A stretch of DNA of 64,000 nt from NCBI RefSeq assembly GCF_001854325.1, contig NZ_CP017754.1, positions 2,728,001 to 2,792,000 on the forward strand, written 5' to 3'. Below, in pieces: positions 50,001 through 56,797 of this stretch. The notes beneath the pieces were generated by a model. That model saw nothing but the letters and a program-made list of their open reading frames with translations. It did not search any database and had not been told where the DNA came from. Each line of letters starts with the position of its first letter. The stretch's first letter is position 1. The stretch comes from Cupriavidus malaysiensis (lineage in GTDB: Bacteria > Pseudomonadota > Gammaproteobacteria > Burkholderiales > Burkholderiaceae). The translations under genes were made by a program, and so were the position numbers.

Positions 50001-50144
50001 TTTCCCGTTGACTATCAGCATGGGCTGATTGCCCGGCGGCTGGGGGAACAGGGAGAGGTGCCGGATTGGGATTGGCTGAGTCTGACTCTCAATCCAAGTC
50101 GCTACCCGGCGAAGGGGAAAACAACAAAGGTGAATCGAGAATGA
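47067..50144 (+). CDS. Large metallophosphoesterase, candidate polymorphic effector
   Basis: 1025 residues from the ATG at 47067 (a TTG 9 bases earlier is possible). Residues 1-285 are an N-terminal domain I do not recognise. The calcineurin-like core follows: DxH at 292-294 (HLSDVHVN), GD at 357-358, GNHE at 423-426, His669 and GHSH at 746-749, so all metal ligands seem present. Between GNHE and His669 lies a 240-residue insertion starting with a glycine zipper (AGAGILGGILGG, near 475-500) that could enter membranes. No signal peptide is present. The last 72 residues recur downstream as separate ORFs. The stop overlaps the next ATG. Substrate unknown. Confidence 0.75.
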   Translation: MSPPEFTAAERVRIARTSVTHERKLEGCVDCEEKAPIRAIILSPSLGTPLVLPPKQTRCSLFIAAEAMAEQYFGVGKPVQPVEYYGRKIIKAKYGPVFVDRHLRLYPIQGKGTAAEPKDTMLFRDGKAASRAMEVVNVWQVGRFHGGLMVDHRGEPVAIIRPETVRLYKDMTHVYEIDIDLATLPDKPDLTLMHTFAWMVPVPSRYAQRPEVKGVQAWEYQDQVILDFLDAQAKSEQQNGQNHVPRFYEYDVDKATAFALPPLKADTVHRLTAWHPVIQKPIATLKLGHLSDVHVNVRHLALQKSPACLIETTDGTPVPGTPPTPRASHLCNSFLALRDLIEQFGKAGRADALVITGDLIDFNRNIVPAETGSTIAEQWNAFNVLNQIRNGKLYQRGADDMLLYSLLRHAYRDLKLPVFLTTGNHEAYAVPYGVSPRTNPWVATAGALEQVGALKGTHGPRAIDPAKIEDLGKVASAGAGILGGILGGPLGGLAGRELGKHGSSKAADKAAEIYQDFDRASDWAEAKANAGIAADHNLTLYEICLAYGPTYAQVLTAKNFTPANFDWFFTLITPLSDWRLDYGPRQTLLGLDWGSGENYLNPLGGIDKLPEVDDKIRWVAEHLPSRADKQGLGILPRATQSLSEEQKFLLQGGRRRKRDIGASLTVFSHFTIVNYDGAIELSKQGRQIEPQQSPNALKTMRFEDNAGGWNLNNMGTCERNVDWYFHTCVAGHDQPNHDKVDYHLSGHSHRAGVYTVGLQHGGKLVQVRSAFDPGLSATQSTNKHGGPTKLIVSSSGGPLGTQNLNGELKQWLLTAPSGTLLNEADATPIRQVRTEAGNGKPRLAVALDYLHVDKVETPLVWVPPANGPLPPTSWTMQVGPLTDALQCIDKVRFWVFTASPTGEGGDWSKVDALLKPATDWRAQPRPGSYVMAAPLQPLLVRFNPSTCRMFCEVLLKEPTWPKGAEKLKGMFDVASSWVFPVDYQHGLIARRLGEQGEVPDWDWLSLTLNPSRYPAKGKTTKVNRE
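49926..50069 (+). repeat. 144-bp tail repeat, copy 1 (within the phosphoesterase)
   Basis: Codes the last conserved part of the phosphoesterase (from LLKEPTWPKGAEKLKG to VPDW). Copies 2 and 3 differ from it at three positions or fewer. Confidence 0.95.
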
Positions 50145-51400
50145 TCTCGCGCCGCCATTTTCTTCGATCGCTCGCCGCCGCTGGACTGACTCTCACTGGA
50201 TGCAAACGCATGACCGCCAAGAACATCGACCGGATGCCGCATGAATTTGCGATGCTGACCGACCCCGAGCTTCGTAGAAAGACGCTGGGCGACCAAGCGC
50301 TCAAGATCAGCGGGGCTGACTTCGCCACACTCGAAGCGTTCTATGAAGCCACCTGGGAAAATGTGCACTTCTACGACTGCATCTTCTACGGGATGACCCG
50401 GCTGAGCCTGCTCAAGAATTGTGTCTTCGAGCGATGCCAGTTCCCGGGATCGAACTTCCAGGGCTACGGCTGGGATAACGTGCTGTTCGTGCGGTGCGAT
50501 ACGCTCGGCGAGGTCAACCTTATGGGGGGAGACGAGAGCAAGACAGTCCGCTTCGTCGAATGCGATTTCGGCGGAACCAATGAGGATCCCAATCACTGGG
50601 GTGCGGTGGGCACGTGGGCGGGTGATATTTCATTCGAAAACTGCACCGGCAAGTTCACGAGCGTATTTGGTAGAGATGCGGTCTCATACAAGGACTGTCG
50701 ATTCGGTAGCATTGATTTGAGCGGCGGAGACTATGACCACAAGACCGGCACCACGTACCCGGGCAGGATGCTGCTCAACAATGTCAAAAGCGATGGGAGG
50801 CTGCGGCTAGGCCGGCGCGTATCCTCGCTCACCGTCCGCAACAGTGCCTTTGCGCTGCTCGACATGGCCCAGCTTCAAGCGACCGGTGCCGTTCGATTCG
50901 AGAACGTCACCGCCAACGGGATCGCCGCCAATGGGATCGATGCGGGAAGCTTCACGATGTTGAACATCATGTTGAACGGCAATGTCGAGCTATACAGCGA
51001 GCCAGGCACCGTGCTGGATGCGCGTGGCATGCGAGCGGACACGGTCCTGCTGGACAATATACGGTGTCGGCAGGATAGCGCACTGATTGATTTGAGCGCA
51101 GGCGGCATTCGCCGAAAGGTTCAGGACAAGGCGCTTACCGCGATTCATCAACTCACCTTGCGCGGTAGTGTCGTACCAAAGATCCGGTTCTGGTCACTGA
51201 ACGCGCTGGCGCTATCGTTGGAGAACGTGGAGGCACAGACCGCGGACTTCTCCGAAAGCACGATCGGCTCGCTGACACTCAACGGGACAGGCATCGTGCG
51301 CAGGATCGATTTCACCAAGGCACGCATTGAGCAGATCAGCGGGCTGGTTCGATATACAACCCAGGAAATCGTGACCGAGGGGAGTAACGTCAGGCTGTGA
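50141..51400 (+). CDS. Tat-type lipoprotein, beta-helix-like, copy 1 (candidate immunity)
   Basis: 419 residues. The signal is twin-arginine type with lipobox: SRRHFLRS then LTLTGC with Cys21, so the protein is exported folded and lipid-anchored. Residues 25-140 are nearly the same in all three copies (KNIDRMPHEFAMLTDPELRR). The middle has repeated short strands with regular Cys/Phe (FYDCIFYGM, KNCVFERCQF, FVECDFGG), like pentapeptide or right-handed beta-helix proteins. The last 55 residues are again conserved (ADFSESTIGSLTLNGTGIV). ATG overlaps the phosphoesterase stop. Immunity is inferred from context. Confidence 0.7.
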   Translation: MISRRHFLRSLAAAGLTLTGCKRMTAKNIDRMPHEFAMLTDPELRRKTLGDQALKISGADFATLEAFYEATWENVHFYDCIFYGMTRLSLLKNCVFERCQFPGSNFQGYGWDNVLFVRCDTLGEVNLMGGDESKTVRFVECDFGGTNEDPNHWGAVGTWAGDISFENCTGKFTSVFGRDAVSYKDCRFGSIDLSGGDYDHKTGTTYPGRMLLNNVKSDGRLRLGRRVSSLTVRNSAFALLDMAQLQATGAVRFENVTANGIAANGIDAGSFTMLNIMLNGNVELYSEPGTVLDARGMRADTVLLDNIRCRQDSALIDLSAGGIRRKVQDKALTAIHQLTLRGSVVPKIRFWSLNALALSLENVEAQTADFSESTIGSLTLNGTGIVRRIDFTKARIEQISGLVRYTTQEIVTEGSNVRL

Positions 51401-51663
51401 GGGCAAGCGAGCGGGGTCTACCTGCCATACAGCGCGAGGCTTTACTGAAGGAGCCGACCTGGCCCAAGGGCGCGGAGAAGCTCAAGGGCATGTTCGATGT
51501 GGCGAGTTCCTGGGTGTTTCCCGTTGACTATCAGCATGGGCTGATTGCCCGGCGGCTGGGGGAACAGGGGGAGGTGCCGGATTGGGATTGGCTTCATGAC
51601 ACACACAAACATACCAAGCGATATCCGTTGAGAAAGAAGATCATTGGAGTGGATAGCAAATGA
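51397..51663 (+). CDS. Orphan phosphoesterase tail module, copy 2
   Basis: 88 residues from a GTG overlapping the previous stop (GTGA). Residues 16-64 equal the tail of the phosphoesterase; then it diverges after PDWDWL to HDTHKHTKRYPLRKK. Its stop overlaps the next lipoprotein ATG (ATGA). It has lost the enzyme body. It may be an orphan module that can recombine into the effector, or may be translated only to couple the next gene. Confidence 0.6.
   Translation: MRASERGLPAIQREALLKEPTWPKGAEKLKGMFDVASSWVFPVDYQHGLIARRLGEQGEVPDWDWLHDTHKHTKRYPLRKKIIGVDSK
51442..51585 (+). repeat. 144-bp tail repeat, copy 2
   Basis: Matches 49926-50069 with one substitution. It begins 1516 bases after copy 1. Confidence 0.95.
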
Positions 51664-52913
51664 TCTTGCGCCGCCAATTTCTTCGATCGCTCGCCGCCGC
51701 TGGACTGACTCTCTCTGGATGCAAACGCATGACCGCCAAGAACATCGACCGGATGCCGCATGAATTTGCCATGCTCACCGACCCCGAGCTTCGTAGAAGG
51801 ACGCTGGGCAACCAAGCGCTCAAGATCAGCGGGGCAAACTTCGTCACGCTCGAAGCGTTCTATGAAGCCACCTGGGAAAACGTGCACTTCTACGACTGCA
51901 TCTTCTACGGGATGACCCGGCTGAGCCTGCTCAAGAATTGTGTCTTCGAGCGATGCCAGTTCCCGGGATCGAACTTCCAGGGCTATGGCTGGGATAACGT
52001 GCTGTTCGTGCGATGCGACACGCTCGGCGAGGCCAATCTCATGGGGGGACGTAAGAGCACGAAGGTCCGCTTTGTCGAATGCAATTTCGGAGGGACCAAG
52101 GAAGATCCCAATCACTGGGAAGCAGTAGGGACTTGGTCTGGTCAGATATCTTTCGAGAAATGCACTGGTAAGTTCACAGATGTATTCGGCAGAGATGTCG
52201 TCGCTTATGTGGATTGTAGATTTGAAAGCATCGATATGCGGTGCGGAGACTTTGACTACAAGAACAACACTACCTACCGAGCCACCATTACTCTCGACAA
52301 CGTCAAGAGCGATGGAAGACTACGGCTGGGAGATAACGTTACGTCCCTCACCGTCCGCAACAGCGCCTTTGCGCTGCTCGACATAGCCCAGCTTCAAGCG
52401 ACCGGTGCCGTTCGATTCGAGAACGTCACCGCCAACGGGATCGCCGCCAATGGGATCGATGCGGAGAGCTTCACGATGTCCGACGTGGTTCTTACCGGAG
52501 ATGGGCTTCACGACTGGTCCCGTACCGTCATGGATGCCGGGCGCATGTGTGCAAACGCTATCGTGCTGGAGCGCGTGAGATGCCGGTCGGATAAGACCGC
52601 CATTGCACTCAGCGGTGCGGGGGTACGAGAAAGGTTGCCCCGAGAAGCATCCATTGTCTCGCAGATTGTCCTCCGCGAGTGCCAAGTGCCAGAAATCAAA
52701 CTGCGCTCAATCAATGCCCACAACGTGGCAATTGAGAAGGTCGACGCACAGACCGCGGACTTCTCCGAAAGCACGATCGGCTCGCTGACACTCAACGGGA
52801 CAGGCATCGTGCGCAAGATCGATTTCACCAAGGCACGCATTGAGCAGATCAGCGGGTTGGTCAGATATACAACCCAGGAAATCGCGACCGAGGGGAGCAA
52901 CGTCAGGCTGTGA
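51660..52913 (+). CDS. Tat-type lipoprotein, copy 2 (candidate immunity)
   Basis: 417 residues. Signal LRRQFLRS, lipobox LTLSGC with Cys21. N-terminal 120 residues almost equal copy 1. The middle (about 120-225) differs strongly (for example SFEKCTGKFTDVF then RFESIDMRCGDFDYK). From residue 254 to the end it equals copy 3 except for about four bases. Overlaps the tail module before it and the one after it. Confidence 0.7.
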   Translation: MILRRQFLRSLAAAGLTLSGCKRMTAKNIDRMPHEFAMLTDPELRRRTLGNQALKISGANFVTLEAFYEATWENVHFYDCIFYGMTRLSLLKNCVFERCQFPGSNFQGYGWDNVLFVRCDTLGEANLMGGRKSTKVRFVECNFGGTKEDPNHWEAVGTWSGQISFEKCTGKFTDVFGRDVVAYVDCRFESIDMRCGDFDYKNNTTYRATITLDNVKSDGRLRLGDNVTSLTVRNSAFALLDIAQLQATGAVRFENVTANGIAANGIDAESFTMSDVVLTGDGLHDWSRTVMDAGRMCANAIVLERVRCRSDKTAIALSGAGVRERLPREASIVSQIVLRECQVPEIKLRSINAHNVAIEKVDAQTADFSESTIGSLTLNGTGIVRKIDFTKARIEQISGLVRYTTQEIATEGSNVRL

Positions 52914-53170
52914 GGGCAAGCGAGCGGGGTCTACCTGCCATACAGCGCGAGGCTTTACTGAAGGAGCCGACCTGGCCCAAGGGCGCGGAGAAGCTCAAGG
53001 GCATGTTCGATGTGGCGAGTTCCTGGGTGTTTCCCGTTGACTATCAGCATGGGCTGATTGCCCGGCGGCTGGGGGAGAAGGGGGAGGTGCCGGATTGGAA
53101 GTGGCTCGCGCGCACCTATGGAAAAGGACGTTATCCCAAACCTGAAGACGTCATCAAGGTTCGCGTGTAA
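52910..53170 (+). CDS. Orphan phosphoesterase tail module, copy 3
   Basis: 86 residues from a GTG overlapping the copy 2 lipoprotein stop. Same leading residues (MRASERGLPAIQREA) as the other orphan, then the shared tail, diverging after PDWKWL to ARTYGKGRYPKPED. RYP is kept in all three variable ends. Its stop TAA shares one base with the next ATG. Confidence 0.6.
   Translation: MRASERGLPAIQREALLKEPTWPKGAEKLKGMFDVASSWVFPVDYQHGLIARRLGEKGEVPDWKWLARTYGKGRYPKPEDVIKVRV
52955..53098 (+). repeat. 144-bp tail repeat, copy 3
   Basis: Matches copies 1 and 2 with up to three substitutions (GAGAAG in place of GAACAG near the end). It begins 1513 bases after copy 2. Confidence 0.95.
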
Positions 53171-54426
53171 TGAAATCTCGCCGCCGCCTTCTGCAATTGC
53201 TAGCCCTTACCAGTCTGATGCCGACAGGATGCAAACGTATGACAGCCAAGAATATTGACCGGATGCCGCATGAATTTGCCATGCTCACCGACCCCGAGCT
53301 TCGTAGAACGACGCTGGGCGATCAGCCGCTCAAGATCAGCGGGGCGGACTTCATCACGCTCGAAGCGTTCTATGAAGCCACCTGGGAGAACGTGCATTTC
53401 TACAATTGCATCTTCTACGGAATGACACGGCTGAAGCTGCTTAGGAATTGCGTCTTCGAGCGATGCCAGTTCCCGGGATCGAACTTCCAGGCCTACGGCT
53501 GGGATAACGTGCTTTTTGTGCATTGCGATACGCTCGGAGAAGTCCACCTCATGGGTGGTGATAGTAGTCAGCGGGTTCGTTTTGTCGAGTGCGATTTCGG
53601 TGGAACCCAAGAAGATCCCAATCACTATGGTGCAGTTGGATCATTCGGTGGGGATATAACGTTTGAGAAATGTACTGGGCGCTTTACGAACGTATTCGGA
53701 GTCGGAACAGTTCTTTACACGGGCTGCAAGTTCGATCGAGTAGAACTCGACTGCGGCACGTATGACGCGCCCACCAAAGAATGGCGCAGAGCAACTGTAG
53801 TCATGAACAATGTGAAGTGCACCGGGAAAACCGATATGGCACAAGGAACGTGGAAGTCGCTCACGGTGAGGAACAGTGAGTTTTCCTTGCTCGATATATC
53901 GTCTGCAAAAGCCACCGGCGCTGTCCGCTTTGAGAACGTCACCGCCAACGGGATCGCCGCCAATGGGATCGATGCGGGAAGCTTCACGATGTCCGACGTG
54001 GTTCTTACCGGAGATGGGCTTCACGACTGGTCCCGTACCGTCATGGATGCCGGGCGCATGTGTGCAAACGCTATCGTGCTGGAGCGCGTGAGATGCCGGT
54101 CGGATAAGACCGCCATTGCACTCAGCGGTGCGGGGGTACGAGAAAGGTTGCCCCGAGAAGCATCCATTGTCTCGCAGATTGTCCTCCGCGAGTGCCAAGT
54201 GCCAGAAATCAAACTGCGCTCAATCAATGCCCACAACGTGGCAATTGAGAAGGTCGACGCACAGACCGCGGACTTCTCCGAAAGCACGATCGGCTCGCTG
54301 ACACTCAACGGGACAGGCATCGTGCGCAAGATCGATTTCACCAAGGCACGCATTGAGCAGATCAGCGGGTTGGTCAGATATACAACCCAGGAAATCGTGG
54401 CCGAGGGGAGCAACGTCAGGCTATGA
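53170..54426 (+). CDS. Tat-type lipoprotein, copy 3 (candidate immunity)
   Basis: 418 residues. Signal KSRRRLLQLL and lipobox LMPTGC with Cys21; the signal is the most divergent of the three, while the mature N-terminus (KNIDRMPHEFAML) is conserved. The middle, with FEKCTGRFTNVFGVGT and CGTYDAPTKEWRR, is unique. From 53932 to the end (495 bases) it equals copy 2. The next 40 bases resemble the start of another tail module, then the array ends. Confidence 0.7.
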   Translation: MKSRRRLLQLLALTSLMPTGCKRMTAKNIDRMPHEFAMLTDPELRRTTLGDQPLKISGADFITLEAFYEATWENVHFYNCIFYGMTRLKLLRNCVFERCQFPGSNFQAYGWDNVLFVHCDTLGEVHLMGGDSSQRVRFVECDFGGTQEDPNHYGAVGSFGGDITFEKCTGRFTNVFGVGTVLYTGCKFDRVELDCGTYDAPTKEWRRATVVMNNVKCTGKTDMAQGTWKSLTVRNSEFSLLDISSAKATGAVRFENVTANGIAANGIDAGSFTMSDVVLTGDGLHDWSRTVMDAGRMCANAIVLERVRCRSDKTAIALSGAGVRERLPREASIVSQIVLRECQVPEIKLRSINAHNVAIEKVDAQTADFSESTIGSLTLNGTGIVRKIDFTKARIEQISGLVRYTTQEIVAEGSNVRL

Positions 54427-54588
54427 GCGCGGCCAGCAGTGTCTACCTGTCATTGAGAAGAAGGTGGAAACAGACGCACACGCCGAGGATATTCTCGACG
54501 CGTTCGATTGGAGCGTTGCCGCCCCACCCTCCTCGACTATGCCTGTTGCTCATGACGACGGCTGCTGCTGGCCGCGCCTGATCATTCG

Positions 54589-55266
54589 TCAGTCATCAAA
54601 CCCGATGAACGTGGCGGCTTCCTCCACGGACTTTCTATGCGAGACCACCGCATTGGCGGGAAACGTCTCGTCCGGCCACCCCATGGCAATGCAGGTCTGG
54701 ATCACCTGATCGTCCGGAATCGCCGCTTCCGCGCGAACCACCGGGGACTGCATGATGCCCTGGCTGTTGATGACGCAGCCCAGCCCGCGCGACCAGGCAA
54801 CGTTGACGATGGCGTTGACGACGCCGCCGCAGTCGAACGGGGCGACGTCGCTGCCATGGATGGAGCGGTCATAGGTCACGATGATGGACACCGGCGCGTC
54901 GAACTGGCGAAAGCCGCGCAGCACCCATTCGCGCCGCCCTTGCTGGTCGTCGCGGGCGATGCCCATGGCGGCAAACAGTTGCTTGGCGACGCCGATCTGA
55001 CGCTCACGGTGGGTACTGTCATAGGCCGGCCCGATGCGGAATTCGCGTGAATCCGGTACGCCGGCAAGGTTGCGCTCCACATTGCCTTCGCGGATGCGGT
55101 CCAGGGCGTTGCCGGCCACCACGTAGAAGTTCCAAGGCTGGGTGTTGTATGACGTGGGGGCGCGCATGGCCAGCGCCAGGATCTCCCGCACCAGTTCTTT
55201 CGGAACCGGCTTGTCCAGGTAACCTCGGATGCTGCGGCGTTGCTGAATCACTTCATCGAATTTCAT
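54589..55266 (-). CDS. Nitroreductase family protein
   Basis: 225 residues. FMN-binding blocks QQRRSIRGYLDKPVP at the start, RAPTSYNTQPWNFYVV and, later, SRGLGCVINSQG identify the family. Reduces nitro groups or quinones with NAD(P)H; natural substrate unknown. Between the array and the next gene, on the opposite strand. Confidence 0.83.
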   Translation of the reverse strand: MKFDEVIQQRRSIRGYLDKPVPKELVREILALAMRAPTSYNTQPWNFYVVAGNALDRIREGNVERNLAGVPDSREFRIGPAYDSTHRERQIGVAKQLFAAMGIARDDQQGRREWVLRGFRQFDAPVSIIVTYDRSIHGSDVAPFDCGGVVNAIVNVAWSRGLGCVINSQGIMQSPVVRAEAAIPDDQVIQTCIAMGWPDETFPANAVVSHRKSVEEAATFIGFDD

Positions 55267-55391
55267 GGTCTCCTCGCTGATTGTTATCGGTAGATGGGGG
55301 GCGGCAAGGAACGGGAAGGCCGCCCGAGCGGCGAAGCGTCTCGGGCGTCCATGCCGCGATCAAGCCGTGAGGCGGTCAGTGCCTTGGTTGC

Positions 55392-55703
55392 TCAGCACTC
55401 GCCCTTCTTCGCGTGTCCCGGTGGGCAGTGGTAGCCGCCATGCCCACGGTGTCGCTGCTCGTCTTCCCACTCGCGGCGCTGCCAGTAGCGGTGGCCGTCC
55501 CAGTAGCGGTCGCCGTGCCAGCCGATGACGATGGCGGGCGCGGGGGCGACCATGACCGGCGCGGGTGCGACCATGACCGGCGCCGGCGCGACGACGACCG
55601 GCGCGGGCACGCCGATGTTCACGTTGACGTCCACGGCATGGGCGAGGCCGGACAGCGAGAAGCCGACGCCGGCGAATGCAAGGGCGATCAGTGAGCGTTT
55701 CAT
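55392..55703 (-). CDS. Small secreted Ala/Pro/Val-rich protein
   Basis: 103 residues. Signal peptide cleaved after LAHA (residue 22). Then three APAPVMV-type repeats, then an aromatic, charged C-terminus (WDGHRYWQRREWEDEQ). Periplasmic or outer-membrane location expected. Common in Burkholderiaceae; role unknown. Confidence 0.75.
   Translation of the reverse strand: MKRSLIALAFAGVGFSLSGLAHAVDVNVNIGVPAPVVVAPAPVMVAPAPVMVAPAPAIVIGWHGDRYWDGHRYWQRREWEDEQRHRGHGGYHCPPGHAKKGEC
55548..55610. repeat. Three 21-bp tandem repeats inside a gene
   Basis: Units begin GACCATGACCGGCGC (twice) and GACGACGACCGGCGC, coding the APAPVMV repeats of the secreted protein on the minus strand. In-frame length changes are possible. 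Confidence 0.8.
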
Positions 55704-56339
55704 GTTGTTTTCCCGAGTGTTGTAGAAGCGCGGCGCGACGAGGCGGGGCGTACGAGGCGGAAAGCCTGTTCCGTAGCACGACGCGGCGCCGTTGGATCGC
55801 AGTGTGCCGCCGTGCCGACGGGAAGGCGAGCGGATTTTGTTACGGCGGGTTGATCACGCAGTGGTGGCGCGGGGCCATGGCGCGCGCCAAACTGACAATG
55901 CCGCACCGCAATAGGACATTCGCCGTGGCGCAGCATGTTTGGAACGGCGGCCGGATTTAACGCTTTCAAACGGAACGCCATCAGGTGAACGTGACGCGAA
56001 CGCCTTGTTGCAAAATGCCGCGCGGCCCGCGGCGAACCGGCGCCTGCCCGGCGCCCGCCCGGGCCGGACCCGGGTCACGCAGTGGATTGGTAGGCCATAC
56101 AGTAGCGACGGGCACTCTAAAGCTCAAATGAATTGTTCGCAGCCTCAGCATGCAACGCCTGCATGGCCGTCCGTCGCCCTGCACGTGAAGGCGAGCGCGC
56201 GAGACCGCGGACCAAGTCGCTGGACGGCCGGCCGTGGCAGGCGTAGAAGAGCAGGAAGCCGATGGTTTTCCGTGAAGGGCCCTGCGCGATCTTCATCGCT
56301 GGCACGGGCCCATGAGTTCTCTTCCCGAGGGTGGCGAAA
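55704..56339. other. Long intergenic region
   Basis: About 640 bases, no supported gene. The segment 56036-56075 is a GC-rich run of GCCC/GGGC that can fold on itself. I see no IS ends, tRNA or motif I can name. Confidence 0.35.
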
Positions 56340-56717
56340 ATGGCGATCGAGTCCTTTGCAGAGATCAACCCGGCTACGTGTGGCTTGCCGCGCTCACTGG
56401 CGACGAAGGCAGGCGGCTTTGTGTTCGTGTCCGGCCAGGTCGCCAGGGACGGAGACGGGCACATCATCCCCGGGGGGATCGAGGCGCATGCCCGCCAGAC
56501 CTTGGAGAACGTCGCACAGGTGCTCGCGCTGGCGGGTTGCGCGCTCGAGGATGTTGTCAAGGTGACCGTCTGGCTCGAAGACGCCCATGACTTCGCTGAA
56601 TTCAATCGCGTCTACGGCGAATTCTTTCCTCTCCACAAGCCATCGCGCTCGACTCTGCAGACCAGGAATATGGTCGGGAGCAAGGTAGAAATCGAGGCCG
56701 TCGCCTATAAGGCATGA
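56340..56717 (+). CDS. RidA family enamine/imine deaminase
   Basis: 125 residues from the ATG at 56340 (a GTG lies at 56331). GGFVFVSGQVARDGDGHII and VKVTVWLEDAHDFAEFN match RidA/YjgF. The usual substrate-binding arginine near the C-terminus appears as QTRNMVG. Removes reactive enamines or acts in a catabolic pathway. Confidence 0.8.
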   Translation: MAIESFAEINPATCGLPRSLATKAGGFVFVSGQVARDGDGHIIPGGIEAHARQTLENVAQVLALAGCALEDVVKVTVWLEDAHDFAEFNRVYGEFFPLHKPSRSTLQTRNMVGSKVEIEAVAYKA

Positions 56718-56797
56718 AGCCGGAGCGTGCCCGACCATTGCATTCCTGGCGGTCAGCGCCGATTTCCTCCGCCTGGCCGCCCAGGGAGACGCCGCGC

